In this document: in pieces, positions 27,318 through 35,711 of the stretch
How the letters are laid out: the number at the start of each line of letters is the position of its first letter
Numbering within the stretch: position 1 is the first letter of the stretch
From: Robinsoniella peoriensis
Lineage (GTDB): Bacteria; Bacillota; Clostridia; Lachnospirales; Lachnospiraceae
Reading direction: 5' to 3'
Assembly: GCF_000797495.1 (NCBI RefSeq)
Contig: NZ_JTGN01000012.1
Span: forward strand, 192,554 to 245,582
DNA: 53,029 bases
Position numbers and translations under genes: made by a program
Notes under the pieces: generated by a model
What the model was told of the DNA's origin: nothing
Database searches by the model: none
Seen by the model: the letters and a program-made list of their open reading frames with translations, nothing else

Positions 27318-27327
27318 CTGGTGGAGA

Positions 27328-27523
27328 CCCTTGGGCTGTGACGGGCTGTTCTTTATTGGATGCTGGGCAGTATGTTTCGGCTGTTTGCGTAAAAGAAGAT
27401 GGAAGTTTGCGTAAAAGAAGATGGAAGTTTGTTCCTTTTTCTGATTACAGAATGAAAAATAAATTCCGTTCTCAAGATTAGTTGCTTTACGCCAATCGCG
27501 TCCGGCATGCCACAACCCCAGGG
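27328..27523. repeat. Element M beside P copy B
   Basis: About 196 bp with imperfect inverted ends: CCCTTGGGCTGTGAC at the left and GCCACAACCCCAGGG at the right. The interior shares GGCTGTTCTTTATTGGATG and ATTCCGTTCTCAAGAT-like stretches with the two copies at 31018-31355. It contains a perfect 22-bp tandem duplication (27387-27408, 27409-27430). It starts 10 bp from P copy B. Confidence 0.72.
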
Positions 27524-27609
27524 TTCCAGATTGTTTAAAAAGTATAGGATAGAGTGAGATTGTTACCTGAAGTTTTTTTATAGGTTCTCGCCGGAAAGAG
27601 GAAAAGGAA

Positions 27610-28095
27610 ATGGAATTAAAGATCAGAGGATATGAGGAAAAAGATCTGGAACAGATGCGCCGGATCTGGAATGAGGTAGTGGAGGATGGGGAGGCATTTC
27701 CCCAGAGGGAAGGGTTAAGCGAAACAGATGCCAGAGAATTCTTCGCTTCCCAGAGCTTTACTGCCGTTGCGGAAAGGGAAGGTGAAATTATAGGACTGTA
27801 TATCCTGCATCCCAATAATGTGGGGCGCTGCGCACATATATCCAATGCCAGTTATGCAGTCAGAAAATCCGTAAGGGGAATGAAAGCTGGTGAAAAGCTA
27901 GTGAAACATTCTCTGGAAAAGGGAAAGGAACTGGGATTTCGGCTCCTGCAGTTTAATGCCGTGGTTAAAACAAATCTGTCTGCGATACATATTTATGAAA
28001 AACTGGGATTTGTGCAGCTTGGAACCATTCCCGGTGGATTTCTGCGTAAATGCGGAGAATATGAAGATATTATCTTATTTTACCATGAACTATAG
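27610..28095 (+). CDS. GNAT family N-acetyltransferase
   Basis: A 161-residue acetyltransferase. The acetyl-CoA binding region is VRKSVRGMKAGEKLVKHSLEKG and the C-terminal part has AIHIYEKLGFVQLGTIPGGF, both typical of the fold. A weak AAAGGAA site precedes ATG 27610. It stands alone between repeats. The substrate (amino acid, amine or antibiotic) cannot be assigned. Confidence 0.9.
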   Translation: MELKIRGYEEKDLEQMRRIWNEVVEDGEAFPQREGLSETDAREFFASQSFTAVAEREGEIIGLYILHPNNVGRCAHISNASYAVRKSVRGMKAGEKLVKHSLEKGKELGFRLLQFNAVVKTNLSAIHIYEKLGFVQLGTIPGGFLRKCGEYEDIILFYHEL

Positions 28096-28530
28096 AAAGC
28101 GAAACAAGAAAGGGGAATCCTGACAGACTGCCAGTGGTATTTCCGGAGTCCTGTGTTCCAAATAGAGAAATCAGAGGCAATATAAATATATGAGCTGCCT
28201 CTGAAATATTTTCTATATAACTTATTAATTTTAGGGATTGATTTTTCTGTTTATACAGGTTATACTGAAGACAACAATGGCAGGAGCCATTACATTTCTT
28301 AAATATCAGTATGCATTATCCTATTGTCCATGCTTTTCTATAAGCAGATATTATAGGCCCGGAGTGTATTTGAATAATTTGAACAAACGCTCTAATATAG
28401 GCCGATTCTCAGATTGTACGTTTCTGTACAAAATTCCCTGATTCAATAGATAAATGAATGTAATGAGACCCAAGATGGTATATTTCGTTTTCCTGCTATA
28501 AGTTCATTAATGAAATTGGGAGGTACTTGA
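28096..28530. other. 435-bp gap with one hairpin
   Basis: The only structure I recognise is CAGAGGCA (28172-28179) pairing with TGCCTCTG (28196-28203), a possible weak terminator for the GNAT gene. I see no convincing gene or repeat in the rest. A GGGAGG ribosome site at its end belongs to the next reading frame. Confidence 0.5.
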
Positions 28531-29462
28531 ATGCAGGAAAAGATATTGCCGGAAGGCGGGGAGATAAGCGGATTGCCTCGAAACTATCATGTAAACAGAA
28601 AACATAAAGACAGTCTGTTCCGGCTGATCTTCAGAATAAAAGAGATCTGTTAGAATTGTATAATAGTATCAATGGCACTAAATATGAAAATGAGGAAGAC
28701 CTGATTATCAACACCATGGAAAACGTGGTTTATATGGGGATGAAAAATGATCTTTCCTTTTTAATTGGAGGGACATTAAACCTCTATGAACATCAGAGTT
28801 CTATAAATCCGAACATGCCTTTAAGAGGATTATTTTATATGTCTGATTTATATCAGGGCTATATTCAAATGAGCGATGCGGACATATATGGGAGTAAGTT
28901 AATTAGCCTGCCTATGCCGCAATACCTGGTTTTTTATAATGGTGAAGAAGATGAGCCAGACCGAAAGGAGCTGTTTTTGTCAGATGCCTTCTTTCAATCG
29001 GATAAGAAGAATGGGGCCGCCATTGAGTGCAAAGTGGTAATACTTAATATTAATTTGGGGCATAACCGCATTTTGATGGAACAATGCAGAAGATTGCAGG
29101 AATATGCCCGGTTCATATCGCTTATCCGGGAATATTTATTTAAAATGCCATTAGAAGAGTCCATAGAGAAAGCCGTAAATCAATGCATAGATGAGAATAT
29201 ACTGAGAGATATTTTATCCAAGAACCGAGGGGAGGTTACGAGAGTGATTTTAGAAGAATACGATGAAGAAAAGCATCTTAGGTCAGAGAGAATTTTTTGG
29301 GAAGAAAAGGGAAGGGAATTAGAGCAGCAGTCATTTATTCAATTAATCAGTGCAATGGCTTCCGATGGACGGGCGGGAGATATTGCCAGGTTGGCATATG
29401 ACCGGGAATTTTTAGTTAAAATGAAGGAAAAGTACAGAGCAGATCCTATTTTAATCAGGTAG
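28531..29462 (+). pseudogene. Rpn/PD-(D/E)XK nuclease-family transposase-like protein, frameshifted
   Basis: ATG 28531, after GGGAGGTACTTGA, reads NRKHKDSLFRLIF, the common start of this Lachnospiraceae family, then stops at 28651. The next frame continues without a gap as NKRDLLELYNSINGTKYENE and stays open to 29462. One missing base near 28632-28640 (TTCAGAATAAAAG) explains both. Later motifs DIYGSKLISLPMPQYLVFYNG and VVILNINLGHN are family hallmarks. The reconstructed protein would be about 310 residues. An ORF from ATG 28656 could still make a protein lacking the first 40 or so residues of the nuclease domain. Confidence 0.8.
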
Positions 29463-29486
29463 TTCTTACTAAATTTGCAAAAAAGC

Positions 29487-29516
29487 TTGTCAAAATATAT
29501 TTAACAGTGTTAAAAT
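29487..29516 (+). promoter_or_regulatory. Promoter for ddh
   Basis: TTGTCA (29487-29492) and TAAAAT (29511-29516) with an 18-bp spacer, 50 bp before the ddh start. Confidence 0.6.
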
Positions 29517-29565
29517 TTTAAAGTAAATTATTTACCAGACGATACGAAAGATTGGAGAAAAAAAT

Positions 29566-30552
29566 ATGAGCATTAGAATTGGTATATGGGGCTATGGAAA
29601 CCTGGGACGCGGAGTAGAATGTGCGTTAAAGCAGAATCCGGATATGGAACTTGCCGGTGTGTTTACAAGACGTGATCCTAAGACCGTTAAAATCCTGACA
29701 GAAGGTGCTTCCGTTTATTCCACCGAAGATGTGGAGAAAATGAAGGATGCTGTTGATGTTATGATTTTATGCGGGGGAAGCGCTACAGACCTGCCTGTAC
29801 AGACACCAAAATGTGCCCAGATGTTTCATGTAGTGGACAGCTTTGATACCCATGCAAAGATTCCGGAACATTTTGCTAAGGTAGATGAGGCTGCAAAAAG
29901 TAATGGCAAAATCGGTATTATTTCAGTTGGCTGGGATCCGGGAATGTTTTCTTTAAATAGAATGTATGCAAATGCACTTTTACCAAGTGGAAAGGATTAT
30001 ACTTTTTGGGGAAAAGGCGTAAGCCAGGGACATTCGGATGCAGTTCGCAGAATAGACGGTGTAAAAGACGCAAAACAGTACACGATTCCGGTTGACAGCG
30101 CTTTGGATGCAGTGAGAAATGGAGATACTCCGGAGCTTACAACGAGACAAAAACACACCAGAGAATGTTATGTAGTTGCAGAAGAGGGAGCAGATCAGGC
30201 ACGTATTGAAAATGAAATTAAAACTATGCCGAACTATTTCTCAGATTATGATACAACCGTGCATTTTATATCCGAAGAGGAGCTAAAGAAAAATCACAGT
30301 GGAATCCCTCATGGAGGATTTGTGATCCGCAGTGGTAAGACAGGCTGGAATGAAGAAAATACACATGTTATTGAATACAGCCTGAAGCTTGACTCAAACC
30401 CTGAATTTACGTCATCAGTACTTGTGGCATATGCAAGAGCAGCCTATCGTTTAAGCCAGGAAGGACAGAGCGGATGTAAGACAGTATTTGATATTGCTCC
30501 GGCATATTTATCTGCCCAGAGTTCAGAGGAATTAAGAAAACAGTTATTATAA
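29566..30552 (+). CDS. ddh: meso-Diaminopimelate D-dehydrogenase
   Basis: The 328-residue NADPH-dependent enzyme makes meso-diaminopimelate from tetrahydrodipicolinate in one step (EC 1.4.1.16), feeding peptidoglycan and lysine synthesis. The Rossmann loop is GIWGYGNLGRG at residues 6-16. Family motifs include LCGGSATDLP, VDSFDTHAKIPEHF, VGWDPGMFS and WGKGVSQGHSDAVRRIDGV. Length is typical (about 326). It has its own promoter and terminator, so it is a single-gene unit. Confidence 0.96.
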   Translation: MSIRIGIWGYGNLGRGVECALKQNPDMELAGVFTRRDPKTVKILTEGASVYSTEDVEKMKDAVDVMILCGGSATDLPVQTPKCAQMFHVVDSFDTHAKIPEHFAKVDEAAKSNGKIGIISVGWDPGMFSLNRMYANALLPSGKDYTFWGKGVSQGHSDAVRRIDGVKDAKQYTIPVDSALDAVRNGDTPELTTRQKHTRECYVVAEEGADQARIENEIKTMPNYFSDYDTTVHFISEEELKKNHSGIPHGGFVIRSGKTGWNEENTHVIEYSLKLDSNPEFTSSVLVAYARAAYRLSQEGQSGCKTVFDIAPAYLSAQSSEELRKQLL

Positions 30553-30560
30553 ATAAAACG

Positions 30561-30598
30561 AACTGCAGCCGGATCTAAAATGGCTGCAGTTTTTTTTG
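30561..30598 (+). terminator. Terminator after ddh
   Basis: AACTGCAGCC pairs with GGCTGCAGTT and runs into TTTTTTT. Confidence 0.92.
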
Positions 30599-30669
30599 AT
30601 TTTATGCACTCTCAAGTACGAAGGCGAACGTTTTGTAATGTTCTATTAAATGCATTATATTTGGGTTTC

Positions 30670-31008
30670 GCTGAGGAAGGACGCTTTGTGGATGATAGGT
30701 AGTGTACGGAAAGATGGGGGTGGGAAACTGATATAGACTCCGTCAGCTTGCCGCAGAACTGGTATTTTCTAACCTTTGCGGAGCGCTTTTTGGCGGCACG
30801 CGGGTATTCACCGAGAAATTCTGATGCATTTCTCGGTTCAGTACCCGCTTAGTATCCGATGGGAGCCAGTCGAATACTATCCGCCAAAAAACACTCCGGA
30901 AAGGTAAGTAAATACTCAGCTCTGCTCTACGCTTCCTCCGTCCATACAAGTTTCCCACTCCCATCTTTCCGAGATTCATGTTACCGCCACAAAGCTGAAT
31001 TTCTCAGC
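30670..31008 (-). repeat. Element P copy C
   Basis: A 339-bp imperfect palindrome. The core stem pairs 30773-30796 with 30881-30904. On the minus strand hairpin 2 reads GCGGGTA...TACCCGC with a perfect inner CCGAGAAAT/ATTTCTCGG, whereas copy A has GCGGGCA...TGCCCGC, so paired positions change together. The outer arms again contain CGGAAAGATGGG. It is the left member of a mirrored array with copy D. Confidence 0.82.
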
Positions 31009-31017
31009 ATGGTCGGA

Positions 31018-31188
31018 CCCCTGGGCTGTGGCAGGCTGTTCTTTATTGGATGTAGCGTAGTATGTTTCGGCTATTTAAGCGTAAAAGGAGATGAAAGTTT
31101 GCTACTTTTTCTGGAATGAAGAAACAAATCACTGTGATAAGTTCAGTTGCTTTATGTTACTCGTTCTCAGCATGATAGATTCCCTGGG
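31018..31188. repeat. Element M, first of two tandem copies
   Basis: Begins CCCCTGGGCTGTGGC and ends TCCCTGGG. It shares GGCTGTTCTTTATTGGATG and AGTATGTTTCGGCT with the copy at 27328. It is adjacent to P copy C and shares its last bases with the next M copy. Confidence 0.7.
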
Positions 31189-31355
31189 TGTAGATGGATG
31201 TTCTTTATTGGATGTAGAGGGGTATATTTTGACAGTTTATGCATAATAGAAGATGAAAGTCTATTCCTTTTTCTGATTGCAGAATATAAAACAAATCCCG
31301 TTCTCAAGATCAGTTGTTTAACGCCAATATTGTTCAGCATGCCACAACCCCAGGG
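31182..31355. repeat. Element M, second tandem copy
   Basis: Begins CCCTGGGTGTAGATGG and ends GCCACAACCCCAGGG. The interior contains TGTTCTTTATTGGATGTAG and CCCGTTCTCAAGAT, parallel to the other M copies. It abuts P copy D. Confidence 0.7.
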
Positions 31356-31364
31356 TCCCACCAC

Positions 31365-31741
31365 GCTGAGAAAACCAGCTTTGTATCAACGAATGCTATC
31401 TCGGAAAGAGAAGGGGGCGAGCCAGGACATTGATTTGGAAGGCGTATAGCAGAGCTGAGTATTTACTTACCTTCCCAGAGTGCTTTTTGGCGGATACAAT
31501 TCGACTAGTACTGCATTGCAAAATGCCTCCCATCGGATTGTAAGCGGGCAGTGAGCTGCGAAATGCATCAGGATTTCGGAGCGAATGCCCGCGTGCCGCC
31601 AAAAAGGGCTCTGGGAAGGTTAGAAAATGCCAGTTCTGCGGTAAGCCTTCCAAATCAATGTCCTGGCTCGCCCCCTTCTCTTTCCGTACACTACCTATCA
31701 TTTACAAAGCGTCATTACTCAGCTAAACCCAAATATAATAA
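31365..31741 (+). repeat. Element P copy D
   Basis: The complete plus-orientation copy. Its arms include a perfect 42-bp inverted repeat (31402-31443 against 31645-31686) whose sequence is unlike the corresponding arms of copies B and C. The core stem pairs 31470-31493 with 31596-31619. Relative to copy A it has an 18-bp insertion in the loop of hairpin 1 (about 31508-31525) that includes GCATT-GCAA-AATGC and so can form its own small hairpin. Identity with copy A ends just after AAATATAATAAA. Confidence 0.85.
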
Positions 31742-31766
31742 ATCTAAAATCCTGCACTTAATTACA

Positions 31767-32234
31767 TTAATCTGCATTCTCTATTCCGATGTACATATGA
31801 ATTTCTGCATTATCCATATCGCCTCCAGGCTGGTATTCTTCAAAGTCTGCCACATAGGTCCTCTTTAAATCCATACTCCAGAGTTTCATCCAGAATTCCT
31901 GTACTGCTGTTACCATATTTCCCTTTACAATGAATTTAGCATAATTTCCCTTGGGAATGACCGTAGTCGCCAGGCTTTCCGGTATTTGGGCTGCTTTATC
32001 TATCTCACAGCATACAAACATGTCATAGTCATCCTTATGGTCTCCCGCGTAGTTGGTATATAATCCAATACTTTTATCATTCACCTTTCCCGGCATTTGA
32101 AAGAAAATGCCATCTTCAAAAAAACGCTTCCAGAGTCCGCCTATTTCTGCTCCCATATCCGGGCTGGCATTATTGGTTCTGATCTTCAATCCTGCTGCTT
32201 TTTTCTCTTCTAAATATACGATTTCATAATTCAT
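31767..32234 (-). CDS. GyrI-like/AraC effector-binding domain protein
   Basis: A 155-residue single-domain protein. It starts with MNYEIVYLEEKKAAGLKIRT and has AEIGGLWKRFFEDGI, YTNYAGDHKDDYDMFVCCEI and a terminal AEIHMYIGIE, the layout of the GyrI-like small-molecule-binding fold (SRPBCC-unrelated, AraC_E_bind). There is no DNA-binding domain. It lies about 107 bp downstream of the WYL regulator gene on the same strand. Such proteins may bind drugs or modify gyrase inhibitors; the ligand is unknown. Confidence 0.87.
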   Translation of the reverse strand: MNYEIVYLEEKKAAGLKIRTNNASPDMGAEIGGLWKRFFEDGIFFQMPGKVNDKSIGLYTNYAGDHKDDYDMFVCCEIDKAAQIPESLATTVIPKGNYAKFIVKGNMVTAVQEFWMKLWSMDLKRTYVADFEEYQPGGDMDNAEIHMYIGIENAD

Positions 32235-32341
32235 AGTGATACCTCTCTTATTTTCTGTTTTTATTACCGCATAAATTTCGTTCGGTTAAAGAGAGTATAA
32301 CAGGCATAATCTGACAACTGCATGTCATATTAAATAAATCG

Positions 32342-33244
32342 TCAGCAATAATATTTCAAAGTATTTTCCAATCTTTCTTTTACGAGTTTTTTCACCCGCT
32401 CAGGCGCCATCACCCGGACTAATGGTCCATAAGAAAGGATGTAACCGTAAACCCATTCATTTTCGGGACATTTTAATTTAGCCAGAAAGCTGCCATCTTC
32501 CTGAACCTGAATCTGTGCTTCCTCAAACTCATCATACACCCGGTAAGCACAGGATGCATCTATATGAAGTGTTATCTCCACCATATAACTTTGCTCACGG
32601 TAACCTTTCTTTGCTTTGGATTCCTGTACCGGCAGCATTCTGTCAAAGTTCTCCTCCAATGCCTTCACCTGCTTCATTCGGGTAATCCGAAAAAGCCGCA
32701 TTTCTCCTGCTTTCCTGCAAAATCCTTTCAAATACCAGCTCTTATCCTTGAACCAAAGCTGCAATGGCTCTACCTGTCTGGTAGATTTTACGCCTTCTGA
32801 ATTATAATATTCAATCTGGATCACCTTTTTTAGAATAATCCCTTCTTTGATCTTCCCAAAGACCTTCTGCCGCTGATCGGTCCAGTCCGAAAAATCAACC
32901 TGTACCCAATCCGTTTTATGTGCCCCAAAAAGAGACCGCATTCTGGACAGCACTTCATCATTATCTGCCGCTTTAACCGCATTTAGACCCTGCAATCCCC
33001 ACAGAATTTCCTGACGCTCCATATCCGACAAAACGGACTTGTCCAGTATAAAGTTATCCATCAGATGAATCCCGCCGCCTCTGCCTTTATTTGTATAAAT
33101 CGGGATTCCCGCCTGGCACAGCGTATCAATATCTCGGTAAACTGTCCTTACCGAAACCTCAAAATGCTCCGCAAGCTCACGCGCCGTAGTCCCCTGTTTC
33201 TCCAATAATAAATATACGATTTCAAATAATCTGTTAATCTGCAT
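32342..33244 (-). CDS. YafY-type HTH/WYL-domain transcriptional regulator
   Basis: A 300-residue regulator. Residues 1-60 form a DeoR/HTH_11 winged helix (TARELAEHFEVSVRTVYRDIDTL). A linker follows and then a WYL domain with QLWFKDKSWYLKGFCR and MRLFRITRMKQV. The C-terminal WCX part ends in KLVKERLENTLKYYC. Ribosome site AAGGAGAC. WYL domains bind nucleic acid or nucleotide-like ligands. The GyrI-like gene downstream is the obvious regulated partner. Confidence 0.92.
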   Translation of the reverse strand: MQINRLFEIVYLLLEKQGTTARELAEHFEVSVRTVYRDIDTLCQAGIPIYTNKGRGGGIHLMDNFILDKSVLSDMERQEILWGLQGLNAVKAADNDEVLSRMRSLFGAHKTDWVQVDFSDWTDQRQKVFGKIKEGIILKKVIQIEYYNSEGVKSTRQVEPLQLWFKDKSWYLKGFCRKAGEMRLFRITRMKQVKALEENFDRMLPVQESKAKKGYREQSYMVEITLHIDASCAYRVYDEFEEAQIQVQEDGSFLAKLKCPENEWVYGYILSYGPLVRVMAPERVKKLVKERLENTLKYYC

Positions 33245-33489
33245 GTGTCTCCTTCATTTTATCTGTCCAATTGAAATGTTAAAATATAATATATTACTTA
33301 TTGCTTTCTTATTGCTTTGAATGTTATTATAACGCTTTCATTTGTGGAATAGAAGAGTTTTTTTGATAAGAGGTTCTTTGTTGTGGAAAACTGAATTTCT
33401 CTAGATTTTCCCCCTCTTATCTGCTATACTATTAAGAATCCACTTCTTACATATGTGGATATAAGATTCACACCAGGAGGATGAAAAAC

Positions 33490-35226
33490 ATGGCTTTAGA
33501 CGGAATTGTAATTGCCAATATGGTAAAGGAATTAAACGATACCATATGTGGCGGTAAAATCAACAAGATTGCTCAGCCGGAAAATGACGAGCTGATGCTT
33601 ACCATAAAAAATCAAAAAACTCAGTACCGCCTGCTGATTTCTGCAGGTGCCAGTCTGCCCCTTATTTATCTGACCAAGGTAAATAAGCCAAGTCCTATGA
33701 CTGCGCCTAATTTCTGTATGCTGCTTCGGAAACATATCGGCAGTGGCAAGATTCTTCGGGTCTGGCAGCCGGGACTGGAACGAATTATTAATTTTGAGAT
33801 TGAACATTTAAATGAACTGGGTGATGTGTGCAGAAAAACCCTCGTTGTGGAAATCATGGGAAAACACAGCAACATTATTTTCTGCAACGAAGATAATATG
33901 ATCATTGACAGTATCAAACATGTGTCCCTGCAAATGAGTTCTGTCCGGGAAGTACTGCCGGGGCGGACATACTTTATTCCAGAGACGCAGCATAAATGGA
34001 ATCCGTTAGAGGTTACCACGGAAACTTTTGCAGCAGAGATTTCTTCTAAACCAATGGCTCTTGCGAAAGCTCTCTATACGACATTCACAGGTATCAGCCC
34101 TCTGACGGCAGAAGAAGTATGCCATCGTGCATCCCTGGAATCAGACCAGAGCGCCAATAGTTTCAGCGAACTGGAATTAACCCACCTTTACCGTATCTTT
34201 TCCTTTATTATGGAGGATGTAAAAAACGGTATTTTCTCTCCGAATATTATATTTCAGGGTGAAGAACCGATCGATTTTTCCAGTATCCCGCTGACTCAGT
34301 ACGAAGACAAAACCACGAAAATCTATCCAGGTATCTCGGAGGTTCTGGAAAATTACTATGCCGTAAAAAATACAATAACCCGTATCCGCCAAAAATCTTC
34401 CGATCTCAGAAGAATTGTCCAGACTGCTTTGGAACGGAACCGTAAAAAATACGATCTGCAGCTGAAACAGCTTAAGGATACGGAAAAACGGGATAAACAT
34501 AAGGTGTATGGAGAACTGATCAATACTTATGGCTATAACCTGGAATCTGGCGCTAAAAAATTAGAGGCACTTAATTACTATACCAACGAAATGATTACGA
34601 TTCCTCTGGATCCAACCTTAACTCCACAGGAAAATGCAAAAAAGAATTTTGATAAATACAATAAATTAAAGCGTACATATGAGGCACTGACTGATCTGAT
34701 CGAAGAGACTCAGGATGAAATCAAACATCTGGAATCCATCAGCACTTCTCTGGACATTGCTTTGTCTGAAGAAGATCTGGTTCAGGTAAAGGAAGAGTTA
34801 ATGGATTACGGTTATATTAAACGTAAATATACCGGCAAAAAAGTGAAGATTACTTCAAAGCCATTTCACTACCTGTCCAGTGACGGTTACCATATGTATG
34901 TTGGAAAAAACAATTTCCAGAATGATGAGCTTACATTTAAAATCGCTACCGGAAATGACTGGTGGTTTCATGCCAAAGGTGCACCCGGCTCTCACGTAAT
35001 TGTAAAAGCAAACAACGAAGAACTTCCCGACCGTACTTTTGAGGAGGCAGCCCGTCTGGCAGCATATTATTCAAAAAACCGTAATGCGGAAAAAGTAGAA
35101 ATAGATTATGTAGAAAAGAAGCATGTAAAAAAAACCAATGGCGGAAAGCCAGGATTTGTTATTTACCATACCAACTATTCTATGATTATTGACTCTAATA
35201 TTTCCGGTATCGAACAGATTTCGTAA
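33490..35226 (+). CDS. rqcH: Rqc2/RqcH (NFACT, FbpA-like) ribosome quality control protein
   Basis: The 578-residue protein binds split 50S subunits carrying stalled chains and directs alanine-tail addition. NFACT-N covers about 1-220 (GIVIANMVKELNDTICGGKI; ISAGASLPLIYLTKV). A helical coiled-coil region follows (about 280-430) and NFACT-R is marked by GNDWWFHAKGAPGSHVIVK. Older annotation calls this family fibronectin-binding protein. ATG 33490 is 9 bases after AGGAGG; the ATG at 33481 touches that site. Length is typical (about 570-590). Confidence 0.93.
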   Translation: MALDGIVIANMVKELNDTICGGKINKIAQPENDELMLTIKNQKTQYRLLISAGASLPLIYLTKVNKPSPMTAPNFCMLLRKHIGSGKILRVWQPGLERIINFEIEHLNELGDVCRKTLVVEIMGKHSNIIFCNEDNMIIDSIKHVSLQMSSVREVLPGRTYFIPETQHKWNPLEVTTETFAAEISSKPMALAKALYTTFTGISPLTAEEVCHRASLESDQSANSFSELELTHLYRIFSFIMEDVKNGIFSPNIIFQGEEPIDFSSIPLTQYEDKTTKIYPGISEVLENYYAVKNTITRIRQKSSDLRRIVQTALERNRKKYDLQLKQLKDTEKRDKHKVYGELINTYGYNLESGAKKLEALNYYTNEMITIPLDPTLTPQENAKKNFDKYNKLKRTYEALTDLIEETQDEIKHLESISTSLDIALSEEDLVQVKEELMDYGYIKRKYTGKKVKITSKPFHYLSSDGYHMYVGKNNFQNDELTFKIATGNDWWFHAKGAPGSHVIVKANNEELPDRTFEEAARLAAYYSKNRNAEKVEIDYVEKKHVKKTNGGKPGFVIYHTNYSMIIDSNISGIEQIS

Positions 35227-35248
35227 TTTCGGGAGGATATGAACCATT

Positions 35249-35593
35249 ATGAAAAAAGTAAAAATCACTGTATTGAAAACGACTTTAGATAAAGAATTAG
35301 CAAATGAATATGGAGCAGAAGGATTGACTGCATGTCCCATGATGAAAGAAGGGCAAACCTTTTATGCTGACTATGCAAAACCAGACGGCTTTTGCGATGA
35401 GGCCTGGAAAGCAATTTATCAATATGTATTTGCTCTGGCACACGGCACCGGAAAAGACTTATTTTACTATGGCGATTGGATCAGGAAACCAGGAGTTGCG
35501 ATCTGCAGCTGTAATGACGGTCTGCGCCCGGTTATATTTAAATTGGAATCTACGGAAGAAGAATCAGAGATTGAATACACCCCGGTTCGCTAA
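35249..35593 (+). CDS. TIGR04076-type small protein
   Basis: A 114-residue protein of unknown function. It has a conserved-looking Cys in GLTACPMMKEGQTF, a central aromatic region FCDEAWKAIYQYVFALAHG and ICSCNDGLRPVIFKLE near the end. These features match my memory of the TIGR04076 family in clostridia. It lies 22 bp after rqcH with a GGGAGG site, so it is likely co-transcribed. Confidence 0.75.
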   Translation: MKKVKITVLKTTLDKELANEYGAEGLTACPMMKEGQTFYADYAKPDGFCDEAWKAIYQYVFALAHGTGKDLFYYGDWIRKPGVAICSCNDGLRPVIFKLESTEEESEIEYTPVR

Positions 35594-35650
35594 GATAACA
35601 TATGTCTGCACTGCCGGCTGAATTGGCATAATTCATAGATATGACTTCCT

Positions 35651-35685
35651 AGAGCGTGTCTGAAAATTACTTTCTGACACGCTCT
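35651..35685. terminator. Terminator between convergent transcription units
   Basis: AGAGCGTGTCTGAAA pairs with TTTCTGACACGCTCT around ATTAC, one mismatch. It serves rqcH from the left and the CE7 gene from the right. Confidence 0.8.
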
Positions 35686-35711
35686 GGTGAACGGAATAGA
35701 GAATCCTTTTT

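Noticed and set aside
27169..27414. 81-codon ORF beside kdpD
   Set aside because: Entirely made of P and M repeat sequence.
28238..28441. 67-codon ORF in the 28.1-28.5 kb gap
   Set aside because: No ribosome site, atypical composition and no recognisable motif.
30743..31119. ORFs across P copy C and element M (78 and 86 codons)
   Set aside because: Frames are not conserved between copies and product composition is not protein-like.
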